Assembly (NCBI RefSeq): GCF_021026315.1
Contig: NZ_JAJNCX010000004.1
Span: forward strand, 248,001-312,000
From: Rhizobium sp. C4
Lineage (GTDB): Bacteria; Pseudomonadota; Alphaproteobacteria; Rhizobiales; Rhizobiaceae
Reading direction: 5' to 3'
Length of the DNA stretch: 64,000 nucleotides
Made by a program: the position numbers and the translations under genes. Positions within the stretch are counted from its first letter, which is position 1. Each line of letters opens with the position of its first letter. The notes below the pieces were generated by a model. It saw only the letters and a list, made by a program, of their open reading frames with translations, did not search any database and was not told where the DNA came from. Positions 10,788 to 18,616 of this stretch are shown here, piece after piece.

Positions 10788-11759
10788 TCACTCGCTCGCG
10801 CCACTCCCGCCAACGCGGGCCGCACGTCCGCCGCGCCGCGCCGGGCGGTCGCCGCTGGGGGCGGGGGCCGGGCTCTGCGCGGCGGCGCCACCTTCGGCGG
10901 GCTTGTAGTCGCGATAGGTCATGATCCAGTTGGAGCAGTTCGGATCTGTGCCGTTGAGCACGTTGGCGGCGCGGACGGCTTCCATTTCCTGTGGGCGGCA
11001 GGGGTTCATGATGGCAGACGTCATGCCGGCGCCGATGACCATGGGGATGAAGCCGGCATTGATGCCGTGGCGGTGCGGCAGGCCGAAGGAGATGTTGGAG
11101 AGGCCGCAGGTCGTGTTGACCTTGAGTTCATTGCGCAGCCGATAGAGCAGCTGGAAGACCTGCCGGCCGGCATCACCCAGCGCGCCGATCGGCATGACGA
11201 GCGGATCGACGACGATGTCATGCGGCTTGATGCCGTAATCGGCGGCGCGCTCGACGATCTTCTTGGCGACGGCGAAGCGGACATCCGGGTCCATGGAAAT
11301 GCCGGTCTCGTCGTTGGAGATGGCAACGACCGGCACGTCATATTTCTTGCAGAGCGGCAGGATGGCTTCGAGCTTTTCTTCTTCGCCGGTGACGGAATTG
11401 ACCAGCGGGCGGCCCTTGGCGACCTTGAGGGCTGCTTCGATGGCTGCCGTCACGGAGCTGTCGATGGAAAGCGGCACGTCAACGAGGCCTTGGACGATTT
11501 CCAGCGTTTGCACCAGGAGGCCCGGTTCGGTCTCGTTGGGGTTGACGGAGGTGACGCCGGCATTGACGTCAAGCATGGTGGCGCCGGCGGCAACCTGTTC
11601 CAGCGCGTCCTTGATGACGGTGTCGAAATTGCCGGCCTGCATTTCGGCGGCGAGTTTCTTGCGGCCGGTCGGGTTGATGCGCTCGCCGATCACGCAGAAG
11701 GGCTGGTCGAAGCCGATGATGATTTCGCGGGTGGCGGAGGCGACGATGGTGCGGGTCAT
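10788..11759 (-). CDS. Methyltetrahydrofolate:corrinoid methyltransferase
   Basis: This 323-residue pterin-binding TIM-barrel protein resembles acetogen MeTr/AcsE and the MetH folate domain. Motifs include CVIGERINPTGRKKL near the N-terminus, DVNAGVT, SIDSS and CGLSNISFGLPHR. It would transfer methyl groups between the corrinoid protein and tetrahydrofolate, producing methyl-THF in the demethylation direction. The C-terminus has an Ala/Pro/Arg/Gly-rich extension containing GDRPARRGGRAARVGG that is not part of the barrel. The methylene-THF reductase gene lies 66 bases upstream on the same strand. Confidence 0.9.
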   Translation of the reverse strand: MTRTIVASATREIIIGFDQPFCVIGERINPTGRKKLAAEMQAGNFDTVIKDALEQVAAGATMLDVNAGVTSVNPNETEPGLLVQTLEIVQGLVDVPLSIDSSVTAAIEAALKVAKGRPLVNSVTGEEEKLEAILPLCKKYDVPVVAISNDETGISMDPDVRFAVAKKIVERAADYGIKPHDIVVDPLVMPIGALGDAGRQVFQLLYRLRNELKVNTTCGLSNISFGLPHRHGINAGFIPMVIGAGMTSAIMNPCRPQEMEAVRAANVLNGTDPNCSNWIMTYRDYKPAEGGAAAQSPAPAPSGDRPARRGGRAARVGGSGASE

Positions 11760-11825
11760 TGTGTTCGGTCCTTCAGGCGGATCAGCGTTGAACAGATGAT
11801 TGTTTGATTGAGAGGCGTCGCCGCC

Positions 11826-12917
11826 TTACGAATTGTTTGAGGCGGCAGCTTTGGCCATTTCCTGCGGGTTCTGCAACTGGCCTTCGTGAACATCGGCAGC
11901 ATGCGCTGCGGCGATCGCTTCGCTGCGCGAGACTTCGCGTTTCCAGGGCTGGCGGCCCTTCAGCACGCCGGATTCATGGACGATTTCGGCGACATATTCT
12001 TCCTGCCGATAGGCCATGACATGGATGCCGGAAACGCCTTCAATCTCCTTCACCTCATTGATCATGTCGATGCAGATCTGCTTGCCTTCGCGCTTCTGGT
12101 TCTCCGCCCCTTCCAGCCGCTTGATGATGGCGTCGGGGATATGGATGCCGGGGACATTCGTTCTGATCCACTTGGCGGTCTTGGCCGAGGCCATCGGGCC
12201 GACGCCGGCGAGGATGAAGCATTTCTCGGCAAGGCCAAGGTCGACGACCTTCTTCATGTATTCCTTGAACATCGGAATATCGAAGACATACTGGCTCTGC
12301 ACAAATTGCGCCCCTGCCGCGACCTTCTTCGCGAGCCGGTAGGGCCGGAAATCGTATGGCGGGGCGAAGGGGTTGATGGCGGCACCGAGGAAGACGGCGG
12401 GCGGTGTCGTGAGCTTGCGGCCGGAGAGGAATTTCGCCTCGTCGCGCATGGTGCGGATGGTTTCCAGCATGGACATGCAGTCGAGGTCGAAGACGGGCTT
12501 GGCGCCCGGCTGGTCGCCGGCCTGCACGCCGTCGCCGGTGAGGCAGAGAATGTTCTGCACGCCCATGGCGGAGGCGCCCAGCACATCGCCCTGAATGGCG
12601 ATGCGGTTCCTGTCGCGGGCGGAAATCTGCATGATCGGGGCATAGCCCATGCGGGTAAGCAGGGCGCAGATGCCGACGGACGACATGTGGCAGTTGGCGC
12701 CGGAGGCGTCCACGGCATTGATGCCGTCCACCCAGCCTTCGAAGATCGCGGCGCGTTCGTAGACGTCTTCCGGGTTGGCGCTGTCGGGCGGGTTGAGCTC
12801 GGCGGTGACGGCGAATTCGCCACGGCGCAGAATGCGTTCAAGACGGCCACGCGAGGAATGGCCGGGCAGGGGCTCCAGCGGCAGGCCGGGATCGTGCGGA
12901 TGGGTATCGTGCATCAT
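11826..12917 (-). CDS. Methylenetetrahydrofolate reductase, MetF family
   Basis: About 363 residues of MetF-type TIM barrel; it begins MMHDTHPHDPGLPLEP and includes FAVTAELNPPDSANPED and the LFVGV-like catalytic segments. In this context it would interconvert methyl-THF and methylene-THF, moving demethylation-derived carbon toward oxidation or biosynthesis. The ATG at 12917 overlaps the stop of the MetV-like gene (ATGA) and has an AGGAAAAAGGGG ribosome-binding region. The coupling to a MetV-like partner recalls MetFV-type reductases of acetogens. It is distinct from a housekeeping metF, which would be expected elsewhere. Confidence 0.88.
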   Translation of the reverse strand: MMHDTHPHDPGLPLEPLPGHSSRGRLERILRRGEFAVTAELNPPDSANPEDVYERAAIFEGWVDGINAVDASGANCHMSSVGICALLTRMGYAPIMQISARDRNRIAIQGDVLGASAMGVQNILCLTGDGVQAGDQPGAKPVFDLDCMSMLETIRTMRDEAKFLSGRKLTTPPAVFLGAAINPFAPPYDFRPYRLAKKVAAGAQFVQSQYVFDIPMFKEYMKKVVDLGLAEKCFILAGVGPMASAKTAKWIRTNVPGIHIPDAIIKRLEGAENQKREGKQICIDMINEVKEIEGVSGIHVMAYRQEEYVAEIVHESGVLKGRQPWKREVSRSEAIAAAHAADVHEGQLQNPQEMAKAAASNNS

Positions 12918-13477
12918 TTCGCGGCCCCTTTTTCCTGCGATTGGGCTTCTCGTGCCTTGGCTGCCTGCGCGGTGACGCGAAGCCATGCGGACGTCTCGCG
13001 CAGCGACTGGTCGACCGGCTTCTGGACGTTGAGGATCGCGTCACCCTTTTCCATGTTGCGCGAGCCCTTCCAGGCCTGAACCCAGACGCAGGGCATATCC
13101 GGCTCGACCTCGCAATTGCCGTTGGCGCGGACGCCGCCGCAGGGGCCGTTGCGGAGCTGCTTCGGACAGTTCATCGGACAGCTCATACCGGTGGAGGACA
13201 GTGCGCATTGCCCGCACATGCGACAGTCGAAGAGCAGGCCCTTCACATTGCGCTCGATGAACTTCACCGGCTTTTCGGCACGGCCATAGCCGACGGCCTT
13301 CCAGAAGGGGTGAAGCTTGAGAAAGAGATCGGCGAAGAGATTGTAGAGCACTTCCAGGAAGCGCGAATGGCGCACCGACCAGAGACGGATCGTGTAGCTG
13401 CGCCCGGCGCGGCGCGAGGGCGAGACGCCGGAGGGCTGATAGGCCGTGCCCGTGGGCTTCTTGGCGGCTTCAGCCAT
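12914..13477 (-). CDS. MetV-like cysteine-rich partner of methylene-THF reductase
   Basis: About 187 residues with a cysteine-rich core: CRMCGQCALSSTGMSCPMNCPKQ, then NGPCGGVRANGNCEVEPDMPCVWV. This pattern corresponds to the 'methylene-THF reductase C-terminal' (MetV-type) domain, thought to bind Zn or Fe-S and support MetF. The ATG at 13477 is chosen because it overlaps the upstream gene stop by only eight bases; the frame continues further upstream but would run through that gene. The ATGA junction with metF indicates translational coupling. Confidence 0.8.
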   Translation of the reverse strand: MAEAAKKPTGTAYQPSGVSPSRRAGRSYTIRLWSVRHSRFLEVLYNLFADLFLKLHPFWKAVGYGRAEKPVKFIERNVKGLLFDCRMCGQCALSSTGMSCPMNCPKQLRNGPCGGVRANGNCEVEPDMPCVWVQAWKGSRNMEKGDAILNVQKPVDQSLRETSAWLRVTAQAAKAREAQSQEKGAAK

Positions 13478-13772
13478 TGTTGCGGCCTCCGGCATGGACC
13501 AGCGCCACGAGGCGTTCCTTGTCATAGGCGGCTTCGAGATCTGCGGCTGCCTTGTCGGCTTCGGCCTCCAGATCGTCGGAAACCGGGATCGGATCGGCCT
13601 TGCGCCACTCGGCGAGATAGTCGTCGGTTTCGGCGGCACCCGAGCGCATGGCGCACATGTCAATGGCTTCGGTGAAGCGCAGCGACAATTCCCGCTTGGC
13701 CGTTGCCCGGCCCTTCTTCACGATCACCTGCGCTGGAATGTCGCGCCAGTAGACGACGATAAGGTCTGCCAT
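13470..13772 (-). CDS. 'Virulence factor' family protein (misnamed conserved domain)
   Basis: About 100 residues starting MADLIVVYWRDIPAQVIVKKGR, with RELSLRFTEAIDMCAMRSGAAETDDYLAEW. This matches the small conserved 'virulence factor' domain annotated in many alphaproteobacteria. It is the first gene of the minus-strand methyl-transfer operon and overlaps the MetV-like gene by eight bases. The domain name carries no functional meaning here; position suggests an accessory role in corrinoid/folate methyl transfer. Confidence 0.75.
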   Translation of the reverse strand: MADLIVVYWRDIPAQVIVKKGRATAKRELSLRFTEAIDMCAMRSGAAETDDYLAEWRKADPIPVSDDLEAEADKAAADLEAAYDKERLVALVHAGGRNNG

Positions 13773-14090
13773 GATGATTTTCCTGCCTCTCCCCCGATCG
13801 CCAGAGCCTGTCCTGCAAGGCGTGCGAATGCAAGGAGAATGCACGTGCGCCAACAGGCGGACGCCACTTGGCGCGACGTCGGGATCGCTCAAAAGCGACA
13901 GCGCCGACTGGGAAGACCGGTTGTTCGGCAACTTCTTTAGGCGGGACGTAAAGATGCGGTTTACGAATTGTCTCTAGCTTGTATGGGTGTACAGATGCAG
14001 AGTCTTGCGCTTCGTCAAGCGGCGAGAAATTTCAAGACTTTGTCAGCATTCGATTGTATTTTCCGTTGATTCTCTTTTCAGGTTGTCTTC
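13773..14090. other. Intergenic region between the methyl-transfer operon and the GGDEF gene
   Basis: About 318 bases separate two divergent genes. It must hold the promoter of the minus-strand operon and of the plus-strand diguanylate cyclase gene. I see no convincing palindrome, riboswitch, FNR box or EcfG promoter in it. Confidence 0.5.
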
Positions 14091-15560
14091 ATGCCGAATT
14101 CTCGCAATGCGGATATTTTCGAACTCGCTCCTGTGGCGATGTGGATCGAGGATTTCAGCGATGTTCGTGTGCAACTCGATGCCTGGAAGGTAGAGGGCGT
14201 CGAGGACCTCGGTGCGTTCCTGCGAGAAGATCTCTCGCGGGTTTCCGCCTGCTCGAGCCGCATCAAGATCCTGCAGGTCAACACCAAGACGCTCGAACTT
14301 TTCGAAGCGCGCGATCTCGATGAGTTGAAGGCCAATCTCGACAAGGTGTTCTGGGGCGACATGCTCGAGACCCATATCAACGAACTCGTTGAGCTCTGGG
14401 AGGGCAAGACCGCCTTTTCCAGCAGTGCCGTGAACTACACGCTCTCCGGTCGCCGGCTCGACATCCAGCTGCGCGGCGCCGTGCTGCCGGGGCACGAGAA
14501 GACGCTGGGCCGCCTGCTGATCACGACGGAAGATGTCACGGCACGCGAAGAGGCTCGCCGTGCCGAGGAGCGCAACCGCCTGCACGCGGAAGGCATTTTC
14601 AAATATTCGCCGGTCTCGCTCTGGATGGAAGACTTCAGCGCCATTTACGCACTGATGGAACGCGTACGCGAAAGTGGCATTCTGGATTTCCGGGTGTTTC
14701 TCGACGTCCATCCGGAATTCATCCAGCAATGCATGTCGGAAATTCGCGTGCTGGACGTGAACAAGGCGACGCTCGATCTTTTCGGAGCCACCGATCGGGA
14801 GATGCTGTTCAAGCGCCTGCCGCATGTGTTCCGCGATGCGATGGAAAAGCCGTTCAAGGAGCAGCTGATCGATCTCTGGGAGGGCCGGCTTCACCAGCAT
14901 CGCGAGGTCGTCAACTATGCGCTCGATGGCAATGAACGGCATCTTCTGATGAATTTCTCCGTCCTGCCGGGCCGCGAGAAGGACTGGTCGCTGGTCCAGG
15001 TGGCGCTGACGGACATTACGGCCCGCAAGAAGGCGGAGTCCTATCTCGAATATCTCGGCAAGCACGACGTGCTGACGCGTCTGCACAATCGCGCCTTCTA
15101 CACCGACGAGCTCAACCGCCTGGAACGCAAGCCGCTGAGGCCGGTGTCGGCTGTCATCATCGACCTCAACGGTCTCAAGGAAGCCAACGACCAGCTTGGC
15201 CATGAGGCCGGCGATGCACTCCTGCGCCGTTTCGGCGAGGTCCTGAACGGCGTTGCCTCGGCACCCGTCACCGCATCCCGTATTGGCGGTGACGAGTTCG
15301 CGCTGCTGATGCCCGGCGCCGATCTCCGCACCGCGACGGCCATGGCAGAGACCGTGCGCGAGCTGCTGAAGATCAACAATCAGTTCTATTCCGACGCGCC
15401 GATCTCGATGTCGCTCGGCTTCGCGACGAGCGAGGCGGGAGAGACGATCGAATCCGTGGTGCGCCGCGCGGACGCGCTGATGTTTGAAGAAAAGCGCGCC
15501 TATTATGCCGACAAGGCCTGCTCCGGCAGAAGCGAGGCAAGCCGCCGGGCTGCCCGCTGA
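14091..15560 (+). CDS. Diguanylate cyclase with duplicated PAS-like sensory modules
   Basis: The 489-residue product has two tandem, clearly related N-terminal modules: one begins FELAPVAMWIEDFSDV near residue 8, the second FKYSPVSLWMEDFSAI near 170. A C-terminal GGDEF domain starts at about residue 320, with RIGGDEFALLMPG around 399. It should make cyclic di-GMP, since GGDEF is intact and there is no EAL domain. No transmembrane helix is visible, so it is probably cytoplasmic. The RxxD inhibitory site normally upstream of GGDEF is absent (the segment reads APVTASRI), so product inhibition may be weak. Signal unknown. Confidence 0.92.
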   Translation: MPNSRNADIFELAPVAMWIEDFSDVRVQLDAWKVEGVEDLGAFLREDLSRVSACSSRIKILQVNTKTLELFEARDLDELKANLDKVFWGDMLETHINELVELWEGKTAFSSSAVNYTLSGRRLDIQLRGAVLPGHEKTLGRLLITTEDVTAREEARRAEERNRLHAEGIFKYSPVSLWMEDFSAIYALMERVRESGILDFRVFLDVHPEFIQQCMSEIRVLDVNKATLDLFGATDREMLFKRLPHVFRDAMEKPFKEQLIDLWEGRLHQHREVVNYALDGNERHLLMNFSVLPGREKDWSLVQVALTDITARKKAESYLEYLGKHDVLTRLHNRAFYTDELNRLERKPLRPVSAVIIDLNGLKEANDQLGHEAGDALLRRFGEVLNGVASAPVTASRIGGDEFALLMPGADLRTATAMAETVRELLKINNQFYSDAPISMSLGFATSEAGETIESVVRRADALMFEEKRAYYADKACSGRSEASRRAAR

Positions 15561-15569
15561 AACACGCCT

Positions 15570-16181
15570 TCAGCTGGATGCGGGCGCTGCACCGGCAATC
15601 GCCGGTGTCAGGTCTCCGTAGCCGGTGAAGCGATATTCATAGGCTAGACCCAGATAGTCCGCGGCCCATTTTGCCTTGGCCTGCAGGTCTTCGTCTTCCG
15701 TCTGTGCCAGATAGACGATCTTTTCGTAATTGCCGAAGACCATCTGGATGAGCTCCGGATGCTTGTCGAGTTTCAGCGGCTCGATGACGAAGGCCTCGAA
15801 CTGGCGGGCGATCAGGTCGGTGAGGTAGAAGGCGGTGATTTCCTCTGCGCATTCGGCGAGGAATTTGTCGACGCCGGTGTAAAAGGCATAACAGTGCGGA
15901 CCACCGATCCGCTCGATCCCTTCCTCGGCGCAAATCTTGTCGATTTCACCCCGTGTGCCGCATTCGGCATAGCCGATGAAAATGCGCTCGATGCCTTCTG
16001 CGCGGGCTTCGGCAATCTTGTCTCTGAGGGCAGGGGCAATCCTGTCCGGATAGACATGCCAGATGGCCGGCAGGCAGGTGAGTTCAACATGGTCCAGCCG
16101 GTTGGCTTCGCAGACCGCGATGATTTCGCGTGCAAGAGCGCCGCAGGCGATCACTTTGACCTTTTGAGAAATCGCACTCAT
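15570..16181 (-). CDS. DUF1638 domain protein
   Basis: A 203-residue DUF1638 protein beginning MSAISQKVKVIACGALAREI. It has several cysteines in conserved-looking positions (IACGAL, LTCLPAIW, AECGTRGEID, GPHCYAFY), which suggests metal or corrinoid binding, though this is inference. DUF1638 genes recur beside corrinoid methyltransferase genes, and here it sits between the minus-strand operon and the corrinoid protein gene. It stops ten bases from the convergent GGDEF gene. No activity is known to me. Confidence 0.88.
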   Translation of the reverse strand: MSAISQKVKVIACGALAREIIAVCEANRLDHVELTCLPAIWHVYPDRIAPALRDKIAEARAEGIERIFIGYAECGTRGEIDKICAEEGIERIGGPHCYAFYTGVDKFLAECAEEITAFYLTDLIARQFEAFVIEPLKLDKHPELIQMVFGNYEKIVYLAQTEDEDLQAKAKWAADYLGLAYEYRFTGYGDLTPAIAGAAPASS

Positions 16182-16195
16182 GTGTAACCTGTCGG

Positions 16196-16220
16196 GGAAC
16201 TTGGCGGCGAGTCATGCGTT
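16196..16220 (+). promoter_or_regulatory. EcfG/RpoE2-type general stress response promoter
   Basis: GGAAC at 16196-16200 and CGTT at 16217-16220 are separated by exactly 16 bases. This matches the alphaproteobacterial EcfG (RpoE2) consensus GGAAC-N16/17-CGTT. It lies about 58 bases upstream of the small lipoprotein ATG on the same strand. Confidence 0.65.
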
Positions 16221-16277
16221 ATCGCTGAGTTAGCTCCGTACAGGAGCTTGGGCAGTCTAATTATCTGGGAACTTACC

Positions 16278-16439
16278 ATGATTTCGAATCGTTCCAAAAT
16301 CACCACCGCAGTTCTTCTCGCCTCGCTCGTCGTGCTGGCATCCTGTGGCAACACGATCCGTGGCGTCGGCCGCGATACGGCAAGCGCCGTTGGCGCGACC
16401 AAGAATGCTGCGCATAACGTTGCCAAGGCTGCCCAGTAA
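16278..16439 (+). CDS. Entericidin-like small lipoprotein
   Basis: A 53-residue peptide with basic N-terminus MISNRSKIT, a hydrophobic helix and the lipobox LASC, so it should be lipidated on the Cys at about residue 23. The mature part contains TIRGVGRDTASAVGATKNA, typical of the entericidin A/B family. Entericidins are stress-induced membrane lipoproteins of uncertain function. The upstream EcfG-type promoter predicts stationary-phase or general-stress expression, and a strong hairpin follows at 16467. Confidence 0.85.
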   Translation: MISNRSKITTAVLLASLVVLASCGNTIRGVGRDTASAVGATKNAAHNVAKAAQ

Positions 16440-16466
16440 GCCGCCGCAGCAGCACCCCCATTATCG

Positions 16467-16500
16467 AAGCGGCCGCTCTCTGGGGCGGCCGCTTTGTCTT
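16467..16500 (+). terminator. Rho-independent terminator of the entericidin-like gene
   Basis: A perfect 10-bp stem AAGCGGCCGC / GCGGCCGCTT with an 8-base loop is followed by TGTCTT. It lies between the convergent lipoprotein and corrinoid-protein genes and may also act on the opposite strand. Confidence 0.65.
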
Positions 16501-16502
16501 GA

Positions 16503-17198
16503 TCAGGCGTTCAGGCTGTTGTGCTTGCGCTTGATGAAATCCTTGGCGGTTTCGACAGCCACCGCCGCGTCGCGACAATAGGCGTCGGCACCGATCGCCT
16601 TGCCGAATTCCTCATTCAGCGGCGCGCCGCCGACGAGAACGACGAGATCGTCGCGGATGCCCTTTTCCTTCAGCGTGTCGATCACGACCTTCATGTAGGG
16701 CATGGTCGTGGTCAGAAGGGCGGACATGCCGAGGATGTCCGGCTGTTCCTTTTCGATCGCATCAAGATAGGCTTCGACCGCATTGTTAATGCCAAGGTCG
16801 ACCACGTCGAAGCCGGCGCCTTCCATCATCATGCCGACAAGGTTCTTGCCGATGTCGTGGATGTCGCCCTTGACGGTGCCGATGACCATCTTGCCCTGCT
16901 TGGGCGCATCGGTGGCGGCCAGCAGCGGGCGCAGGATGTTCATGCCGGCCTTCATCGCGTTGGCCGAGAGCAGAACTTCCGGCACGAAGAGAATGCCGTC
17001 GCGGAAGTCGATGCCGACGATGCGCATGCCTTCGACCAGCGCCTGGGTCAGGACGTCGTAAGGTGCCCAGCCGCGATCCAGCAGGATGTGGGTGGCTTCC
17101 TCGATTTCCTCTTTCAGACCGTCGTAAAGATCGTCGTGCATCTGCTGCACGAGTTCTTCGTCGGAAAGCTCGGAAAGAATGATTTCATCGTCAGACAT
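16503..17198 (-). CDS. Corrinoid (B12-binding) protein, MttC/MtgC-like
   Basis: This 231-residue protein has the MetH-cap plus cobalamin-binding architecture: a helical N-terminal part, then GTVKGDIHDIGKNLVGMMMEG with the DxHxxG motif whose His ligates cobalt. Further on are the SALLTTTM and VLVGGAPLN loops of the B12-binding Rossmann domain. It would carry the methyl group between MttB and the methyl-THF methyltransferase. The N-terminus is strongly acidic (MSDDEIILSELSDEEL), in contrast to the basic tails on its presumed partner enzymes. A GGAG ribosome-binding site precedes the ATG. Confidence 0.93.
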   Translation of the reverse strand: MSDDEIILSELSDEELVQQMHDDLYDGLKEEIEEATHILLDRGWAPYDVLTQALVEGMRIVGIDFRDGILFVPEVLLSANAMKAGMNILRPLLAATDAPKQGKMVIGTVKGDIHDIGKNLVGMMMEGAGFDVVDLGINNAVEAYLDAIEKEQPDILGMSALLTTTMPYMKVVIDTLKEKGIRDDLVVLVGGAPLNEEFGKAIGADAYCRDAAVAVETAKDFIKRKHNSLNA

Positions 17199-17327
17199 GG
17201 TCGCTCCCGCTCCAAAAAAAGCCCATCGGCATCAAATCGCCAAGACCTTATAGAGTGTTAGATTAAAGTTCGGGTAACGCGCAATCGAAAGCGACACGGT
17301 GAGCGTTGATCTGCGACGGCCGCGAGG

Positions 17328-18398
17328 TCAGAGGTTCAAACGGCGGTCGAAACGGGCGGCGAAGTAGCGCGAGAGGACGGGGCCGAGGAACAGGACGGAG
17401 ATGAAGCGCGTCATCTGCATGGCCAGCACGAAGGGTTTGTCCACCGGCGTGGAGGCCGCGATGATGGCGACGGAATCGGCGCCGCCGGGGCTGGTCGCCA
17501 GATAGGCGGTCAGCAGGTCCATGTGGCCGAAATGGGAGACCGCCACGGCGAGCAGGCCGCACAGGACGATCAGCGACAGGATCGAGAGGAAGAGGACGGG
17601 CAGCGCCCTCAGCGCATGCGTCACGATCTCGCGGGTGAAGCGGAATCCGACATTCCAGCCAAACAGCAGATAAGCGGATGCTAGAAGCCAGTGAGGCAGC
17701 GTGATTGTCACGAGGCCTGCGGCATGGCAGGCGATGCCGATGACGATCGGGGCAAGCATGTTGATCGACGGGCGCTTGAAGAGCCGGGAGAAGACCGGAC
17801 CGCAGGCGGCGATTGCCAGCGTGAGGACGAGGTTCAGCGGATCGACAGGTGGAAACCACGGCTCGGGAACCGGCAGCTGGCCGGTCTGGCCGAGCACGAA
17901 GCGGGCGATCAGCGAGGCCGTGGCCGCAACCATCAGCATGCGCAGATATTGCATGAAGGCGACGAGGCGGAAATCGGCGCCGGCGGCCTCGGCCATCAGA
18001 ACCATGGCGCTCGCAGCGCCCGGCGACGAGCCCCAGATGGCCGTTGTGCCGGGCAGGACCTGATATTTTGCGAGCAGCCAGCCGAAGCCGAAGCTCAAGG
18101 CGACGACGGAAAGAACCAGCCCGATGAAGAGAAAACCGTCCTTGGCGATTTCGGCAAAGACGGTGAGCGGCATGCCTCCGGCGATCATGACGCCGATAAT
18201 GCCCTGGCAGAAGGCGACGAGAGGCGAGGGCAGGGAGAATTTCATGCCGCGCGAGGCTAGCAGCAGGCCCGATACCATCGGCCCGAGCAGGAAAACGGCC
18301 GGAAGATGCATGGCATAAAGCACGCCCGTCACCACAGCCGTCAGGACGATGAGCAGGCACCAGTTCCTGATGCTGTTGCGGCTGTCGCTTTTGGACAT
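17328..18398 (-). CDS. AbrB-family (AbrB-duplication) membrane protein
   Basis: This 356-residue integral membrane protein has about ten hydrophobic segments. The family signature appears in WGSSPGAASAMVLMAEAAGADFRLVAFMQ and again as TSPGGADSVAIIAASTPVD near the C-terminus, reflecting its internal duplication. Members are annotated as AbrB-family or 'ammonia monooxygenase' regulators or transporters, without firm function. It is divergent from mttB, so it could import a methylated substrate, but this rests on position only. Confidence 0.82.
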   Translation of the reverse strand: MSKSDSRNSIRNWCLLIVLTAVVTGVLYAMHLPAVFLLGPMVSGLLLASRGMKFSLPSPLVAFCQGIIGVMIAGGMPLTVFAEIAKDGFLFIGLVLSVVALSFGFGWLLAKYQVLPGTTAIWGSSPGAASAMVLMAEAAGADFRLVAFMQYLRMLMVAATASLIARFVLGQTGQLPVPEPWFPPVDPLNLVLTLAIAACGPVFSRLFKRPSINMLAPIVIGIACHAAGLVTITLPHWLLASAYLLFGWNVGFRFTREIVTHALRALPVLFLSILSLIVLCGLLAVAVSHFGHMDLLTAYLATSPGGADSVAIIAASTPVDKPFVLAMQMTRFISVLFLGPVLSRYFAARFDRRLNL

Positions 18399-18616
18399 GG
18401 GCGGTGACTTCGCTGGGCGGGGAGGCTTGCCGTCCGGCCCTACAGCAGCAACCCGGCCAGTGCAAGGATGCGGGCCGCGAAAATCACCGCGTAGCTTGCG
18501 GAATTTTTCTTCGCGAACAGCCTTCTCAGTGGCGCATTTAGGAATGTCCGGCTAGGGCTATCATCTAAGATCGTTTGTCATCGGTCGAAAAGACCATCAT
18601 ATCGGGTGAGGGAACC

